Part shown: positions 42,820 to 51,312 of the stretch, one piece after another
How the letters are laid out: every line of letters begins with the position of its first letter
How positions within the stretch are numbered: position 1 is the stretch's first letter
DNA from: a virus
Strand: one strand, 5' to 3'
DNA: 58,414 nucleotides
Virus record (IMG/VR): IMGVR_UViG_3300013094_000053
Coordinates: 1-58,414 of that record
Notes under the pieces: generated by a model
What the model was told of the DNA's origin: nothing
What the model saw: the letters and a program-made list of their open reading frames with translations, nothing else
The model's database searches: none
Translations under genes and position numbers: made by a program

Positions 42820-42838
42820 AGGGCACAAGTATCGCCCT
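42820..42838 (+). promoter_or_regulatory. Small hairpin in SSB mRNA leader
   Basis: AGGGC pairs with GCCCT over a 9-base loop, 11 bases before the AAGGAG ribosome-binding site. It could be a protein-binding operator; T4 gene 32 is autoregulated through its leader. Modest stability, so the call is tentative. Confidence 0.3.
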
Positions 42839-42858
42839 CTATACTAAGGAGAATATAT

Positions 42859-43530
42859 ATGGGTATCGTAACAGGTTTAAATGCAATTAATAAGGCAATT
42901 GAACAACCAAACTACACAAATGACGGTCCAAAGGGCCGTTGGCTTAAGGTAAATGACGGACAGAGTTTGAAGATCCGTTTTCTTCAGGAGATTGATCCTG
43001 ACTCACCAAACTACAACAACGAAGCTGATCTAGGCATCGTTGCAATTGAACATCAAAATCCAAAAGACTACAAGCGTAAGGCTGTCTGCACAATTGAAGA
43101 TGAAGGTCAATGCTATGGATGCGAAGAATATCGTCGTGATCCAAAGTCAGGCTGGAAGTCTAAGCCACGTTTCTACATTAACGTACTAGTTAATGATGGA
43201 AAGGAAGAGCCATATGTGGCAATCATGTCACAGGGTATTGGCCCTAAGAGTGCCACTGCAGAAATCAGCCAGTATGCAGCAGAGACTGCAAGCATCACCA
43301 ATCTTGATTGGAAGATTAAGCGTACAGGAACAGAGAAGGATACTAACTATAGCATAATTCCACTTCCAACTGCTGGTGCAACAGTACTTGACCTATCAAA
43401 GTATGAGTTGTATGATTTGAAGAATGTTGCAGTTCGCAACGTTCCATATTCAGATCAAGAGAACTTTTACAAGGGTATCGTCTCTGAGGAAGCAGTAGAG
43501 TCATCTACATCTTCTTCTGTTGAGTGGTAA
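42859..43530 (+). CDS. Single-stranded DNA-binding protein (gp32-like layout)
   Basis: Product of 223 residues. Features of phage SSBs are GRWLKVNDGQSLKIRFLQEI (start of OB fold), a cysteine cluster CTIEDEGQCYGCEEYRRDPK that can bind zinc as in gp32, and a Ser/Glu-rich acidic tip ending SSSVEW. Optimal AAGGAG ribosome-binding site and C-ending codons suggest high expression. Position between primase and polymerase supports the role. Confidence 0.75.
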   Translation: MGIVTGLNAINKAIEQPNYTNDGPKGRWLKVNDGQSLKIRFLQEIDPDSPNYNNEADLGIVAIEHQNPKDYKRKAVCTIEDEGQCYGCEEYRRDPKSGWKSKPRFYINVLVNDGKEEPYVAIMSQGIGPKSATAEISQYAAETASITNLDWKIKRTGTEKDTNYSIIPLPTAGATVLDLSKYELYDLKNVAVRNVPYSDQENFYKGIVSEEAVESSTSSSVEW

Positions 43531-43549
43531 TATAATTTAAGGGCGGGTA

Positions 43550-46500
43550 TTGGTGAATTTTACACATCTACATGTGCATAGTCATTATTCTTTGATGGAC
43601 GGGCTATGCTCTCCACATGAACTATTGACTGCAGCTAAAAATGCTGGACAGACCTCTATGGCTATAACAGATCATGGAACTCTGGCATCTCATAGAGATA
43701 TGCAGATTGCAGCAAAAGAGCTGGGAATGAAACCAATACTCGGTCTTGAAGCATACATTTCTTCTACAGATCGTTTTGACAAGCGTGATATTAAAGAGCG
43801 TGATGATAATACTCAGGTATTCAATCACATTATTCTACTTGCTAAAAACCAAAATGGTTTGAAGAATTTACAAAAGCTTTCCCAATTGGCATGGACAGAA
43901 GGATATTATCGCAAGCCTAGAATTGATTTAGAGATTCTTGATGAATATGGCGACGATATTATTGTTTTATCTGGATGCTTAAATGGTCTTATTTGCAAGG
44001 CTATTGAACGTGGAGATATGGATAAGGCAGTTGAATATGCCAACTGGTTTGCTAACCGTTTCGGAGATGACTTCTATTTAGAGGTTCAATCACACAATCC
44101 AAAAGAAATTAACGGTGCTTTGTTGGCCATTGGAGATACTCTCGGTATTAAATTGGTCGCAACGGGTGACTGTCACTATGCAACAAAAGAGCAGAAGGCA
44201 CTAGAAGAAGCACTTTTGATTCTATCAACTAAGCCTAATTTGGCTGACGGTGTTGACTATGAGTCTGGCAAGAAGTTCAAGGATATCTTTGAGCGATTTA
44301 ACCACTTGTATCCAAACCGCCCAATCTCTTTTGAAAGCATCAATGTTTACATTCAAAATATTGATGAGCTTAAGTCTGACTTTGGCAGTGAATGGCCAGA
44401 TGACATCTATACTAATTCACAGGCAATTGCAGACAAAATTGAAGATTATGAATTTTATGAAAATTTACAGTTGCTTCCAAAGCCTAAGTCTGATCCGCAT
44501 AAGCAACTGGTCAAGATGTGCAATGATTCCTTAAAAGAAAAAGGTTTAGAAGATGAGAAGTACAAAGAGAGGCTTGAAGAAGAGCTTTCCGTCATTCATG
44601 ACAAAGAGTTTAGTAGCTATTTTCTTGTTGTGGGCGATATGGTTCGCTGGGCGAAAGACAATGAAATCCTTGTTGGACCAGGACGTGGTTCTGCAGCAGG
44701 ATCTCTAGTCTGTTATTTATTGGGTATTACAGAAGTAGACCCAATTAAATATGACTTGCTGTTCTTCAGATTTATTAATCCAGAGCGTAATGACTTTCCA
44801 GATATTGATACAGACTTTATGGATCGTCGCCGTGGCGAGGTTAAAGATTATCTACGTAAGAAGTTTAAAAATGTTGCATCAATTTCCACTTATCAGTATT
44901 TTAAGGATAAGGGCGTAGTTAGAGATGCAGCGAGAGTTTTTGATGTCCCATTGGGAGAAGTTAATAAGGCTTTGAAGGGCATTGAGACTTTTGAAGAGTT
45001 TGAGACAAATCCAAACTCTGCATGGTTCCGTGACAAGTATCCAGAAGTAATCAAGTTTGGTTCTGATTTGCGTGGAAGAATCCGTTCAGTTGGAATGCAT
45101 GCTGCTGGTGTTGTGGTGGCGAATGAAGATATTTCTAAGTATGCCCCTATTGAAACACGTAAGGATGCTACTGATGAGGTTTCTGGACGAGTTCCAGTTG
45201 TTGCATATGACATGGATCAAGCAGCAGATATCGGATTGATTAAGTTTGACGTACTTGGCCTTAAGACATTATCTGTTATTAAAGATACTGTTGATATTAT
45301 CAAGGTAAGACATAAGAAGACAATTGATCTTAATGCGTTGCCATTGGACGATAAGAATATCTTTTATGACCTATCAAATGGTTTTACTAAGGGTGTATTC
45401 CAGGCAGAAGCGACTCCCTATACCAATCTTTTGATTAAGATGGGTGTAGATAATTTTGAGGATATGGTAGCATCAAATGCTCTAGTCCGTCCAGGTGCTA
45501 TGAACACTGTAGGTGCAGAGTATCTTGGTCGCAAGCGTGGAGAAAAGATGGTAACTTATGTCCATCCTATCATGAAGCCATTTACTGAAAGAACTTATGG
45601 AGTTATTATCTATCAGGAACAGGTTATGCAAGCCTGCGTACACTTAGGTGGTATGTCTTGGTCTGAAGCTGATAAGGTTAGAAAGATTATTGGAAAGAAG
45701 AAAGATGCAAGAGAGTTTGACACATTCCGTGACAAGTTCGTTAGCGGAGCACAAAATTACATCTCAAAGGAAGATGCTGAGCACTTGTGGCATGATTTTG
45801 AGGCGCATGCTGGGTATTCTTTTAACCGTTCCCACGCTGTTGCTTACAGCATGCTCGGTTATTGGACTGCTTGGCTTAAGCATTATTATCCGCTTGAATT
45901 CGTATTTGCTCTTCTCAAAAACGAAGGCGACAAGGATGCGAGAACAGAATATCTACTTGAAGCTAAAAGACTCGGGATTAAAATCCTACTCCCTCACGTC
46001 AATGAATCAGACCTTGATTTCAGTATCCAAGGTAACTCCATTAGATTTGGTCTTGCGAATGTTAAATTTATTTCAGAAAATATTGGAAAGAAGCTCATCG
46101 CTTCTAGACCATATAATTCATTTGCTCACCTACAAGAAATTGCGGGGACGAAAAAGTCAGGGATCAACTCAAGAGCTATAGCATCACTTAATCTTATTGG
46201 TGGGGCAACATTTGACGATAATCCAAGAACTGGAAATGAATCTCAGAACTATTATGAATATCTAAATATTCCTAAATTTGATACTCGTGGCATAACGCCA
46301 TACATCAAATCTCAGATTACACCATTGCAAGATTTTCTTGAAGAGGGTTGTTACATTCTTATGGCTATGGTTAAACAAATTAAGAAGGGCAAGGGATGGT
46401 CTCGTGTTGAGTTGGTAGATGATACTGGTTCCATTGGTATCTTCCATCAAGAAAATACACAAATTGAGACTGGTAACATGTACTTCTTCCTTGTAGGCGA

Positions 46501-46819
46501 CAATAGAATTCATAGATATGTTACAATAGAAGATGTAATTAATAAAAAGGGAGATCCATTTATTGATTACCTAAACTCTCAAGATTTAAATGTACCTGAA
46601 GATAAAAAGTTTGTGGTTGATTTCACACACTATAAAACAAAACAGGGTAAAATGATGGCACATATAATTTATTCTGATGAAGATAAAGAGTTATATCGTG
46701 CAATTGCTTTTCCAAAGGTCTACCCTTTGGCATTAGGAAAGATGAAGGCAGGGTCTTTCTGTTCACCAACCGTCGCACAATTAGATGACGGAACTAAATA
46801 TGTAAAGGATATAGCATGA
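43550..46819 (+). CDS. dnaE: DNA polymerase III alpha subunit (DnaE-like)
   Basis: Product of 1089 residues; start TTG 43550 or GTG 43553, with AAGGGCGGG in front. The PHP domain is at residues 3-270, with its metal ligands visible in THLHVHSHYSLMDG and ITDHGT. The family C catalytic core includes GPGRGSAAGSLVCYLLGIT and the catalytic aspartates in FPDIDTDFMDRRR near 417-422, then GIDxR-like SVGMHAAGVVVA, VRPGAMNTVGAEYLGRKRGE, YQEQVMQ, and SHAVAYSMLGYWTAWLKHYY. The C-terminal OB fold is LMAMVKQIKKGKGWSRVELV. It is the replicase of the phage. Confidence 0.95.
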   Translation: MVNFTHLHVHSHYSLMDGLCSPHELLTAAKNAGQTSMAITDHGTLASHRDMQIAAKELGMKPILGLEAYISSTDRFDKRDIKERDDNTQVFNHIILLAKNQNGLKNLQKLSQLAWTEGYYRKPRIDLEILDEYGDDIIVLSGCLNGLICKAIERGDMDKAVEYANWFANRFGDDFYLEVQSHNPKEINGALLAIGDTLGIKLVATGDCHYATKEQKALEEALLILSTKPNLADGVDYESGKKFKDIFERFNHLYPNRPISFESINVYIQNIDELKSDFGSEWPDDIYTNSQAIADKIEDYEFYENLQLLPKPKSDPHKQLVKMCNDSLKEKGLEDEKYKERLEEELSVIHDKEFSSYFLVVGDMVRWAKDNEILVGPGRGSAAGSLVCYLLGITEVDPIKYDLLFFRFINPERNDFPDIDTDFMDRRRGEVKDYLRKKFKNVASISTYQYFKDKGVVRDAARVFDVPLGEVNKALKGIETFEEFETNPNSAWFRDKYPEVIKFGSDLRGRIRSVGMHAAGVVVANEDISKYAPIETRKDATDEVSGRVPVVAYDMDQAADIGLIKFDVLGLKTLSVIKDTVDIIKVRHKKTIDLNALPLDDKNIFYDLSNGFTKGVFQAEATPYTNLLIKMGVDNFEDMVASNALVRPGAMNTVGAEYLGRKRGEKMVTYVHPIMKPFTERTYGVIIYQEQVMQACVHLGGMSWSEADKVRKIIGKKKDAREFDTFRDKFVSGAQNYISKEDAEHLWHDFEAHAGYSFNRSHAVAYSMLGYWTAWLKHYYPLEFVFALLKNEGDKDARTEYLLEAKRLGIKILLPHVNESDLDFSIQGNSIRFGLANVKFISENIGKKLIASRPYNSFAHLQEIAGTKKSGINSRAIASLNLIGGATFDDNPRTGNESQNYYEYLNIPKFDTRGITPYIKSQITPLQDFLEEGCYILMAMVKQIKKGKGWSRVELVDDTGSIGIFHQENTQIETGNMYFFLVGDNRIHRYVTIEDVINKKGDPFIDYLNSQDLNVPEDKKFVVDFTHYKTKQGKMMAHIIYSDEDKELYRAIAFPKVYPLALGKMKAGSFCSPTVAQLDDGTKYVKDIA

Positions 46820-47055
46820 CAGACGAAGTACAGAATACGGATGCAGCTCCAGAAGAGCAAAATATTAATATTAGTATTGAGCAGATTCTTGCAGCAACAT
46901 TGAAGCATCAGGGCAAGGTTACAATTCCATTGGAAGACTTGATCGCAAATTACGGTGGATACAGCATTGCTGTTACACAAAATGAAGATAAATCAGTAAC
47001 ATTTGAGTTGACTGAAGTCCCACAGCAACAAGCAGAAGTAGAATCAGAAGAATAG
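46816..47055 (+). CDS. Small acidic hypothetical protein
   Basis: Product of 79 residues, with an ATGA overlap with the polymerase gene. Acidic ends surround an IEQILAATLKHQGKVTIPLE core. Translational coupling suggests a polymerase or recombination accessory; nothing more is visible. Confidence 0.55.
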   Translation: MTDEVQNTDAAPEEQNINISIEQILAATLKHQGKVTIPLEDLIANYGGYSIAVTQNEDKSVTFELTEVPQQQAEVESEE

Positions 47056-47065
47056 TAAGGAATAA

Positions 47066-48064
47066 ATGACTAATCCATCAGAGGCAATATTATCAAAACT
47101 TGATCCGAAAACTAGACAACGCATTCAACTTGCGACAGATGTAAGTTCGGAAAGACAAAAGACCCCGAGCATAGGTTTGAACCTTGCACTTAAAGGCGGT
47201 CTAGGCTATGGAAGACAAATTTTGATTTGGGGCAATAAATCTGCTGGTAAGTCATCATTCTGTTTGCAAATGATCAGTCTAGCCCAGAAAGAGGGAAAGA
47301 CTTGTGCTTGGATTGATTCGGAAGCATCTTACGATGCTAAGTGGGCTGAAGGCTTGGGAGTAGATTCCTCTTCTCTTATTTACTCCTCAGCAAAGACCAT
47401 TAATGATATGGTAGATGTTGCTACACAATTAATGGAGGCGGGAGTTGATATTATCGTTGTTGATTCTATTTCAGCATTGCTTCCAGCAATCTATTTTGAA
47501 AAAGATAGTGATGAATTAAAGAAACTTGAAGACACCAAGCAGATTGGTGCAGAAGCAAAGGATATGACTCATGCAGTTAAAATGCTCAACTACGCCAATA
47601 AAAATACGTTACTAGTTCTTATTTCTCAGCAGAGAAATCAATTCGGTAGCATGCATGCAAGTCACATCCCAACAGGGGGGATGGCGGTTAAGTTTTTCTC
47701 CAGCACAGTCATCAAACTATGGGCATCCGAAGCTGATGCAAATGCTATTAAGTCTGGAGTCCAGGTTGGCGATAAGATTATTGAACAAAAGGTTGGAAGG
47801 CCAGTCAATTGGATTGTTGATTACAACAAATTAGGGCCTATGGGATTATCAGGACAATACGACTTCTATTTTCAAGGAGATCGTGTAGGAGTTGACTTCG
47901 TAGGAGAAGTACTTGATGCTGCCGAGATGATGGGTAAAATTCAAAAGGGCGGGGCATGGTATACTATAGGTGAGGAAAGATTCCAAGGAAGAAATAAGGC
48001 TTTGGATTATTTAAGAGATAATCCAGAAATTGTTAAAACACTACAGGAAAGTTTGTATGAGTAA
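47066..48064 (+). CDS. RecA-like recombinase
   Basis: Product of 332 residues. Walker A GNKSAGKSS (56-64), Walker B VDIIVVDSISALLP, the RecA-type LISQQRNQFGSM and TGGMAVKFFSSTVIKLW place it in the RecA/UvsX group. The N-terminal helix-strand oligomerisation part is present; the C-terminal domain is short. It likely promotes strand exchange for repair and recombination-dependent replication with the Cas4-like nuclease and RuvC-like enzyme encoded downstream. Confidence 0.9.
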   Translation: MTNPSEAILSKLDPKTRQRIQLATDVSSERQKTPSIGLNLALKGGLGYGRQILIWGNKSAGKSSFCLQMISLAQKEGKTCAWIDSEASYDAKWAEGLGVDSSSLIYSSAKTINDMVDVATQLMEAGVDIIVVDSISALLPAIYFEKDSDELKKLEDTKQIGAEAKDMTHAVKMLNYANKNTLLVLISQQRNQFGSMHASHIPTGGMAVKFFSSTVIKLWASEADANAIKSGVQVGDKIIEQKVGRPVNWIVDYNKLGPMGLSGQYDFYFQGDRVGVDFVGEVLDAAEMMGKIQKGGAWYTIGEERFQGRNKALDYLRDNPEIVKTLQESLYE

Positions 48065-48245
48065 GATTAATGATTTTGTAAGCAAGAAGTCTGGTAAGGA
48101 TATGACCAGATATGAAAAGATGTACGGTAATTATGGATGTAAGCATTGCAGGGAAGATGTAGAGTTTGCATATTGGGACGTTGATGAATTAAAGATAGTT
48201 TGGATATGTTCTCAAAATCATAGATCGGAACATCAACTTGTCTGA
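48057..48245 (+). CDS. Small zinc-binding hypothetical protein
   Basis: Product of 62 residues starting in the end of the recombinase gene (8-base overlap). YGCKHCREDVEFAYWDVDEL and IVWICSQNHRSEH provide CxxC plus C and H ligands for a zinc ribbon. Function unknown; probably nucleic-acid associated. Confidence 0.55.
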   Translation: MSKINDFVSKKSGKDMTRYEKMYGNYGCKHCREDVEFAYWDVDELKIVWICSQNHRSEHQLV

Positions 48246-48549
48246 AAGAGGAGAGATTAAACGTGACGGAGCCAAAGGACAAAAGAATTCAGGACGTGGT
48301 GATTACCAAAAGGGTGATGCTATATGGAATGATTTTGTCGTTGATTATAAAGAGTACTCTAAGTCAATCTCCATTAGTAAAGAAATTTGGGCAAAAATTT
48401 GCACGGACACTTTTAAAGTATCACGTGATAAATATCCAGTACTTAAACTTATATTGGGCGAAGAAGGCCAAAAGACACGACTAGCCGTAATTGAGTGGGC
48501 AATGTTTGAACAGATGGAGGAAGCATGGCGGAAACAACAGGAACAGTAG
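48238..48549 (+). CDS. Hypothetical protein, start codon uncertain
   Basis: Product of 103 residues from TTG 48238. The conserved-looking part is NSGRGDYQKGDAIWNDFVVD, then KSISISKEIWAKICTDTFKV and LGEEGQKTRLAVIEWAMFEQ. The best ribosome-binding site here (AGAGGAG) points instead to a GTG at 48263 in a different frame that begins MTEPKDKRIQ. Either the TTG is right or a frameshift joins the two near 48280. Function unknown. Confidence 0.5.
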   Translation: MSERGEIKRDGAKGQKNSGRGDYQKGDAIWNDFVVDYKEYSKSISISKEIWAKICTDTFKVSRDKYPVLKLILGEEGQKTRLAVIEWAMFEQMEEAWRKQQEQ

Positions 48550-48857
48550 TTGAACAAATCAGCTCTATAACAGAGTTTAATGATATGTGTGAATTTATGC
48601 AGGATAAAGATTTGGACACAGCTCTTGAATTGATTATTAAATTAATTACAAAACCAGATGTACCTTCAAATAAAGCACCTGATCTAATTGTAAAGTTACA
48701 AGCAATCAGTGCTAAATTTGCTATGCAGGCAAGATATTACACTACCTTTGAAAAGGGCGGGGATTCCTCAAAGAAAAAGAATACTTATTATACTGCAGCA
48801 GATACAATTGATAAGTTAGTAGATGCATTAAAGTATTCAGCAAGGTATGGTGTTTAA
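48525..48857 (+). CDS. Hypothetical helical protein
   Basis: Product of 110 residues with a GGAGGAAGC ribosome-binding site inside the upstream gene. Helical (FNDMCEFMQDKDLDTALELI, LIVKLQAISAKFAMQARYYT). It is followed directly by the nuclease gene. No family recognised. Confidence 0.6.
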   Translation: MAETTGTVVEQISSITEFNDMCEFMQDKDLDTALELIIKLITKPDVPSNKAPDLIVKLQAISAKFAMQARYYTTFEKGGDSSKKKNTYYTAADTIDKLVDALKYSARYGV

Positions 48858-49652
48858 TTGGGATCAATAGGTCAGCTTAAATATAAGCAGTATAAGCCTA
48901 AGTCTGGAACTTTTGATAAGGATAAATTCTTACAAGAGTTTAAGGATACATATGAGAGCAAGGCTGGGTTCACTCAAAAGAAAACATTTGCCCCTAGTAC
49001 AATTGGTTATGGTCATGGTAAGTGTGCTAGATATTGGTATTTAGCATTTAATGGTGCAGAGTTTGAAGATACTGCTGACTACAAGGGTAAAGCCAATATG
49101 GAAAATGGAACCTTTGTTCACGATAGACTTCAATCAAGATTAAGTAAAATGAATAAGAGCTATAAGGTCATTGACCATGAGGCAGAGATTCTTGTTGAAG
49201 ATCCACCAATTCGTGGCTTTAGAGATACACTTATTCTAGATGTTGAAAATAATATTGAAATTCCTTTTGAGATTAAATCAATGAAGGATGACAAATTTGT
49301 TTATAAGCAATCATCTCAGAAGCCAGAAGAAAACCACATGATTCAGCTTCTGATCTATATGTACACAAAGGGTCATGATACTGGTGTGTTCTTCTATGAG
49401 AATAAGAATGACCAAGAGCCATTACTTATTGTAATTGAAATGGACGAGCAGAATAAGAAATTAGTTGAATATGTTCTTGACTGGCTTCGTGGAGTATATA
49501 AGCTTTATGAAGAGAAAACTTTGCCAAGCAGAGCGGGTGAGAGCAAGACTAGAATGCCATGCTCATATTGCCCAGTAAAGAAAACTTGTTGGAAAGAGAT
49601 GAAGTTAGATATAGGCGATGTAGACTATCCAATGATGGAGACAACTATATGA
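48858..49652 (+). CDS. Cas4/RecB-like PD-(D/E)XK nuclease with Fe-S cysteines
   Basis: Product of 264 residues from a TTG directly after the previous stop. The nuclease core has D123 (GFRDTLIL) and E138-x-K140 (PFEIKSM), then a QLLIYMYT helix. Cysteines C56 (GKCARYW), C235, C238 and C244 (CSYCPVKKTC) match the four ligands of the 4Fe-4S cluster in Cas4 and AddB nucleases. No CRISPR array or cas genes are nearby, so recombination or end processing is the likely role. It sits between the RecA-like and RuvC-like genes. Confidence 0.8.
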   Translation: MGSIGQLKYKQYKPKSGTFDKDKFLQEFKDTYESKAGFTQKKTFAPSTIGYGHGKCARYWYLAFNGAEFEDTADYKGKANMENGTFVHDRLQSRLSKMNKSYKVIDHEAEILVEDPPIRGFRDTLILDVENNIEIPFEIKSMKDDKFVYKQSSQKPEENHMIQLLIYMYTKGHDTGVFFYENKNDQEPLLIVIEMDEQNKKLVEYVLDWLRGVYKLYEEKTLPSRAGESKTRMPCSYCPVKKTCWKEMKLDIGDVDYPMMETTI

Positions 49653-49933
49653 TTTGTGCCTATGAAGAATGCAACAACGAGTTTGAGGCAAAGACTCATA
49701 ATCAAAAATACTGTTCAGATGAATGTTGCAAGATAGCAACAAACTTAAAAATCAAAGAAAAGTATCAGAATACCAAAGCTCGTAGGGCTGGAGTTAAGTT
49801 TATATGCAAGAATCGTGGCTGCGATCAAATCTTGAATAGATATAGTAGCAGTGAAGAATGTGAATCTTGCAAGGCTAAAAAGGCTGCTGCTGAGCGTAAA
49901 TCTATATTGGAGATGCTAAATGGGGTTAGCTGA
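49649..49933 (+). CDS. Small multi-cysteine zinc-finger protein
   Basis: Product of 94 residues, ATGA-coupled to the nuclease gene. Cysteine pairs CAYEEC, KYCSDECC, CKNRGC and ECESC suggest two zinc-binding units; the HNQKYCSDECC part resembles zinc ribbons in phage and transposon proteins. The tail is basic (KAKKAAAERK). Likely DNA-binding; exact role unknown. Confidence 0.6.
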   Translation: MICAYEECNNEFEAKTHNQKYCSDECCKIATNLKIKEKYQNTKARRAGVKFICKNRGCDQILNRYSSSEECESCKAKKAAAERKSILEMLNGVS

Positions 49934-50474
49934 TCTTCGTAGAACGCCAAGCAAAGTGCTTGGTATAGATGCAAGTACAAATAGCATAGCATTTTGTTTG
50001 ATGGACAACCATAAAGTAAACAAATGGGGGGAAATCGAATTTACTGGAGAGACAGTATACGATAGAATACTTGATGCCAAGAACAAAGTAAAAGCAATTA
50101 AACAGATGCTTGAATATGATTTTATTGCAATTGAAGCAGCCGTTTCAGTAAAATCAGTCGCAACTGGGTTGAAAATGGCTTACGTTTTTGGTACAATTAT
50201 GGGTGAGCTTATGCATGATAATATCAAGGTGGTTGAAGTCCACCCTATTACATGGCAGTCTTATATTGGTAATAAGAATTTTACCAAGGTTGAAAAGGAA
50301 GCGGTACGCAAAGAGTTTCCTGGGAAATCGGAGAACTGGTATAAGGCTAAGATAAGAGAAATTAGAAAGGGCAAAACAATTAAGTTTGCACAAACAAAAG
50401 GCGTTGGCACAAATAGTGACAATGTTGCAGATGCAGTTGGAATTGCTTGGTATGCTGTAAATGAAATTGTATGA
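49920..50474 (+). CDS. RuvC-like Holliday junction resolvase
   Basis: Product of 184 residues. RNase H-fold acidic residues appear as LGIDAST (D17), DFIAIEAA and the C-terminal SDNVADAVGIAWYAV, with GLKMAYVFGTIMGEL between, as in RuvC. It should resolve junctions formed by recombination and replication before packaging. It overlaps the upstream zinc-finger gene by 14 bases and the next HTH gene by 14. Confidence 0.85.
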   Translation: MGLADLRRTPSKVLGIDASTNSIAFCLMDNHKVNKWGEIEFTGETVYDRILDAKNKVKAIKQMLEYDFIAIEAAVSVKSVATGLKMAYVFGTIMGELMHDNIKVVEVHPITWQSYIGNKNFTKVEKEAVRKEFPGKSENWYKAKIREIRKGKTIKFAQTKGVGTNSDNVADAVGIAWYAVNEIV

Positions 50475-50607
50475 AAGTAAAGAATGGCTATATAAGAGAT
50501 ATCTTGTACAAAAGAAAAGCCTTGATGAAATTGCAAAAGAGGCTGGTTGTAGCAGAATGACTATAATTAGATATTTAGAAAAGTATGGAATAGGAAAGAT
50601 CAAGTAA
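50461..50607 (+). CDS. 48-residue helix-turn-helix protein
   Basis: A short gene read from ATG 50461 inside the end of the resolvase gene. The peptide has KRYLVQKKSLDEIAKEAGCS followed by RMTIIRYLEKYGIGKIK, a clear helix-turn-helix of the homeodomain-like/sigma-region-4 class. It could regulate or help recognise packaging sites next to the terminase genes. The following gene starts on its stop codon (TAATG). Confidence 0.7.
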   Translation: MKLYESKEWLYKRYLVQKKSLDEIAKEAGCSRMTIIRYLEKYGIGKIK

Positions 50608-50783
50608 TGCCTACATATGAATATAATTGTGTCACATGTGATACAAAGACAGAAGTCAGACGAAGTTTTGATGAAGAAGAAAAAACCCCGCCGTGCCCTA
50701 AGTGTGGTTATAACATGACTAGGGTATTTAATACTTTTGGTATACATTTTAATGCCAAAGGGTTTTATTCAACAGGAGGATAA
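50607..50783 (+). CDS. FmdB-type zinc-ribbon protein
   Basis: Product of 58 residues. The start MPTYEYNCVTC, a second CxxC pair (PPCPKCGYN) and the end GIHFNAKGFYSTGG follow the FmdB/CxxC regulatory family closely. FmdB proteins are small zinc ribbons of unclear function, often called transcription regulators. It lies between the HTH gene and the putative small terminase gene. Confidence 0.8.
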   Translation: MPTYEYNCVTCDTKTEVRRSFDEEEKTPPCPKCGYNMTRVFNTFGIHFNAKGFYSTGG

Positions 50784-50784
50784 T

Positions 50785-51312
50785 ATGAGTGACAATGCCA
50801 TTGAACTAGCAGATAGTTTTGAGCAGATGAATAAAGTTGTTTCTGAATTTATTAAAGGAAACAATGTGAATGCTATCGCTAAGCAATTTGACTTAAAGCC
50901 AATACAAGTATCAAACATGCTTAATACTTGGCGTGAATTGATGCATGGTGATAATGGTATTCGTGAGAGAGCTAAGGAAGCCTTGGGAGCAGCTGATCAA
51001 CATTACTCTATGGTTATACAGGAAGCTTGGAAAACAGTAAAGCAAGCAGACGATCAGGATGCACTTAATATTAAATCTCAGGCTTTAAAGCTAATTGCTG
51101 ACGTTGAGTCAAAGAGAATTGACATGTTGCAAAAAGCTGGCGTTATTGAAAAGAATGAAATGTCAGATCAAATACTTGAGACTGAAAGAAAGCAAGAAGT
51201 TCTTGTTGGAATTCTTCGTGACGTTACCTCTACCTGCCCAAATTGCAAACAAGAAGTAGCCAGAAGATTATCTGCCGTAACTAATAAAGTTGAGGTAATA
51301 TCAGTTGACTGA
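50785..51312 (+). CDS. Putative terminase small subunit
   Basis: Product of 175 residues from ATG 50785 (ACAGGAGG in front). The N-terminal part holds a helix-turn-helix (VNAIAKQFDLKPIQVSNMLN). A long helical centre follows, and near the end a CPNCKQEVARR zinc-hook-like pair. An N-terminal DNA-binding domain plus helical oligomerisation region directly before the large terminase, with an 8-base overlap, fits TerS. Sequence similarity to known TerS was not checked. Confidence 0.6.
   Translation: MSDNAIELADSFEQMNKVVSEFIKGNNVNAIAKQFDLKPIQVSNMLNTWRELMHGDNGIRERAKEALGAADQHYSMVIQEAWKTVKQADDQDALNIKSQALKLIADVESKRIDMLQKAGVIEKNEMSDQILETERKQEVLVGILRDVTSTCPNCKQEVARRLSAVTNKVEVISVD

Noticed and set aside
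48858-49652. Cas4-like nuclease as part of a CRISPR adaptation system
   Set aside because: No cas1, cas2 or repeat-spacer array is in the window; phage Cas4-like nucleases commonly stand alone.
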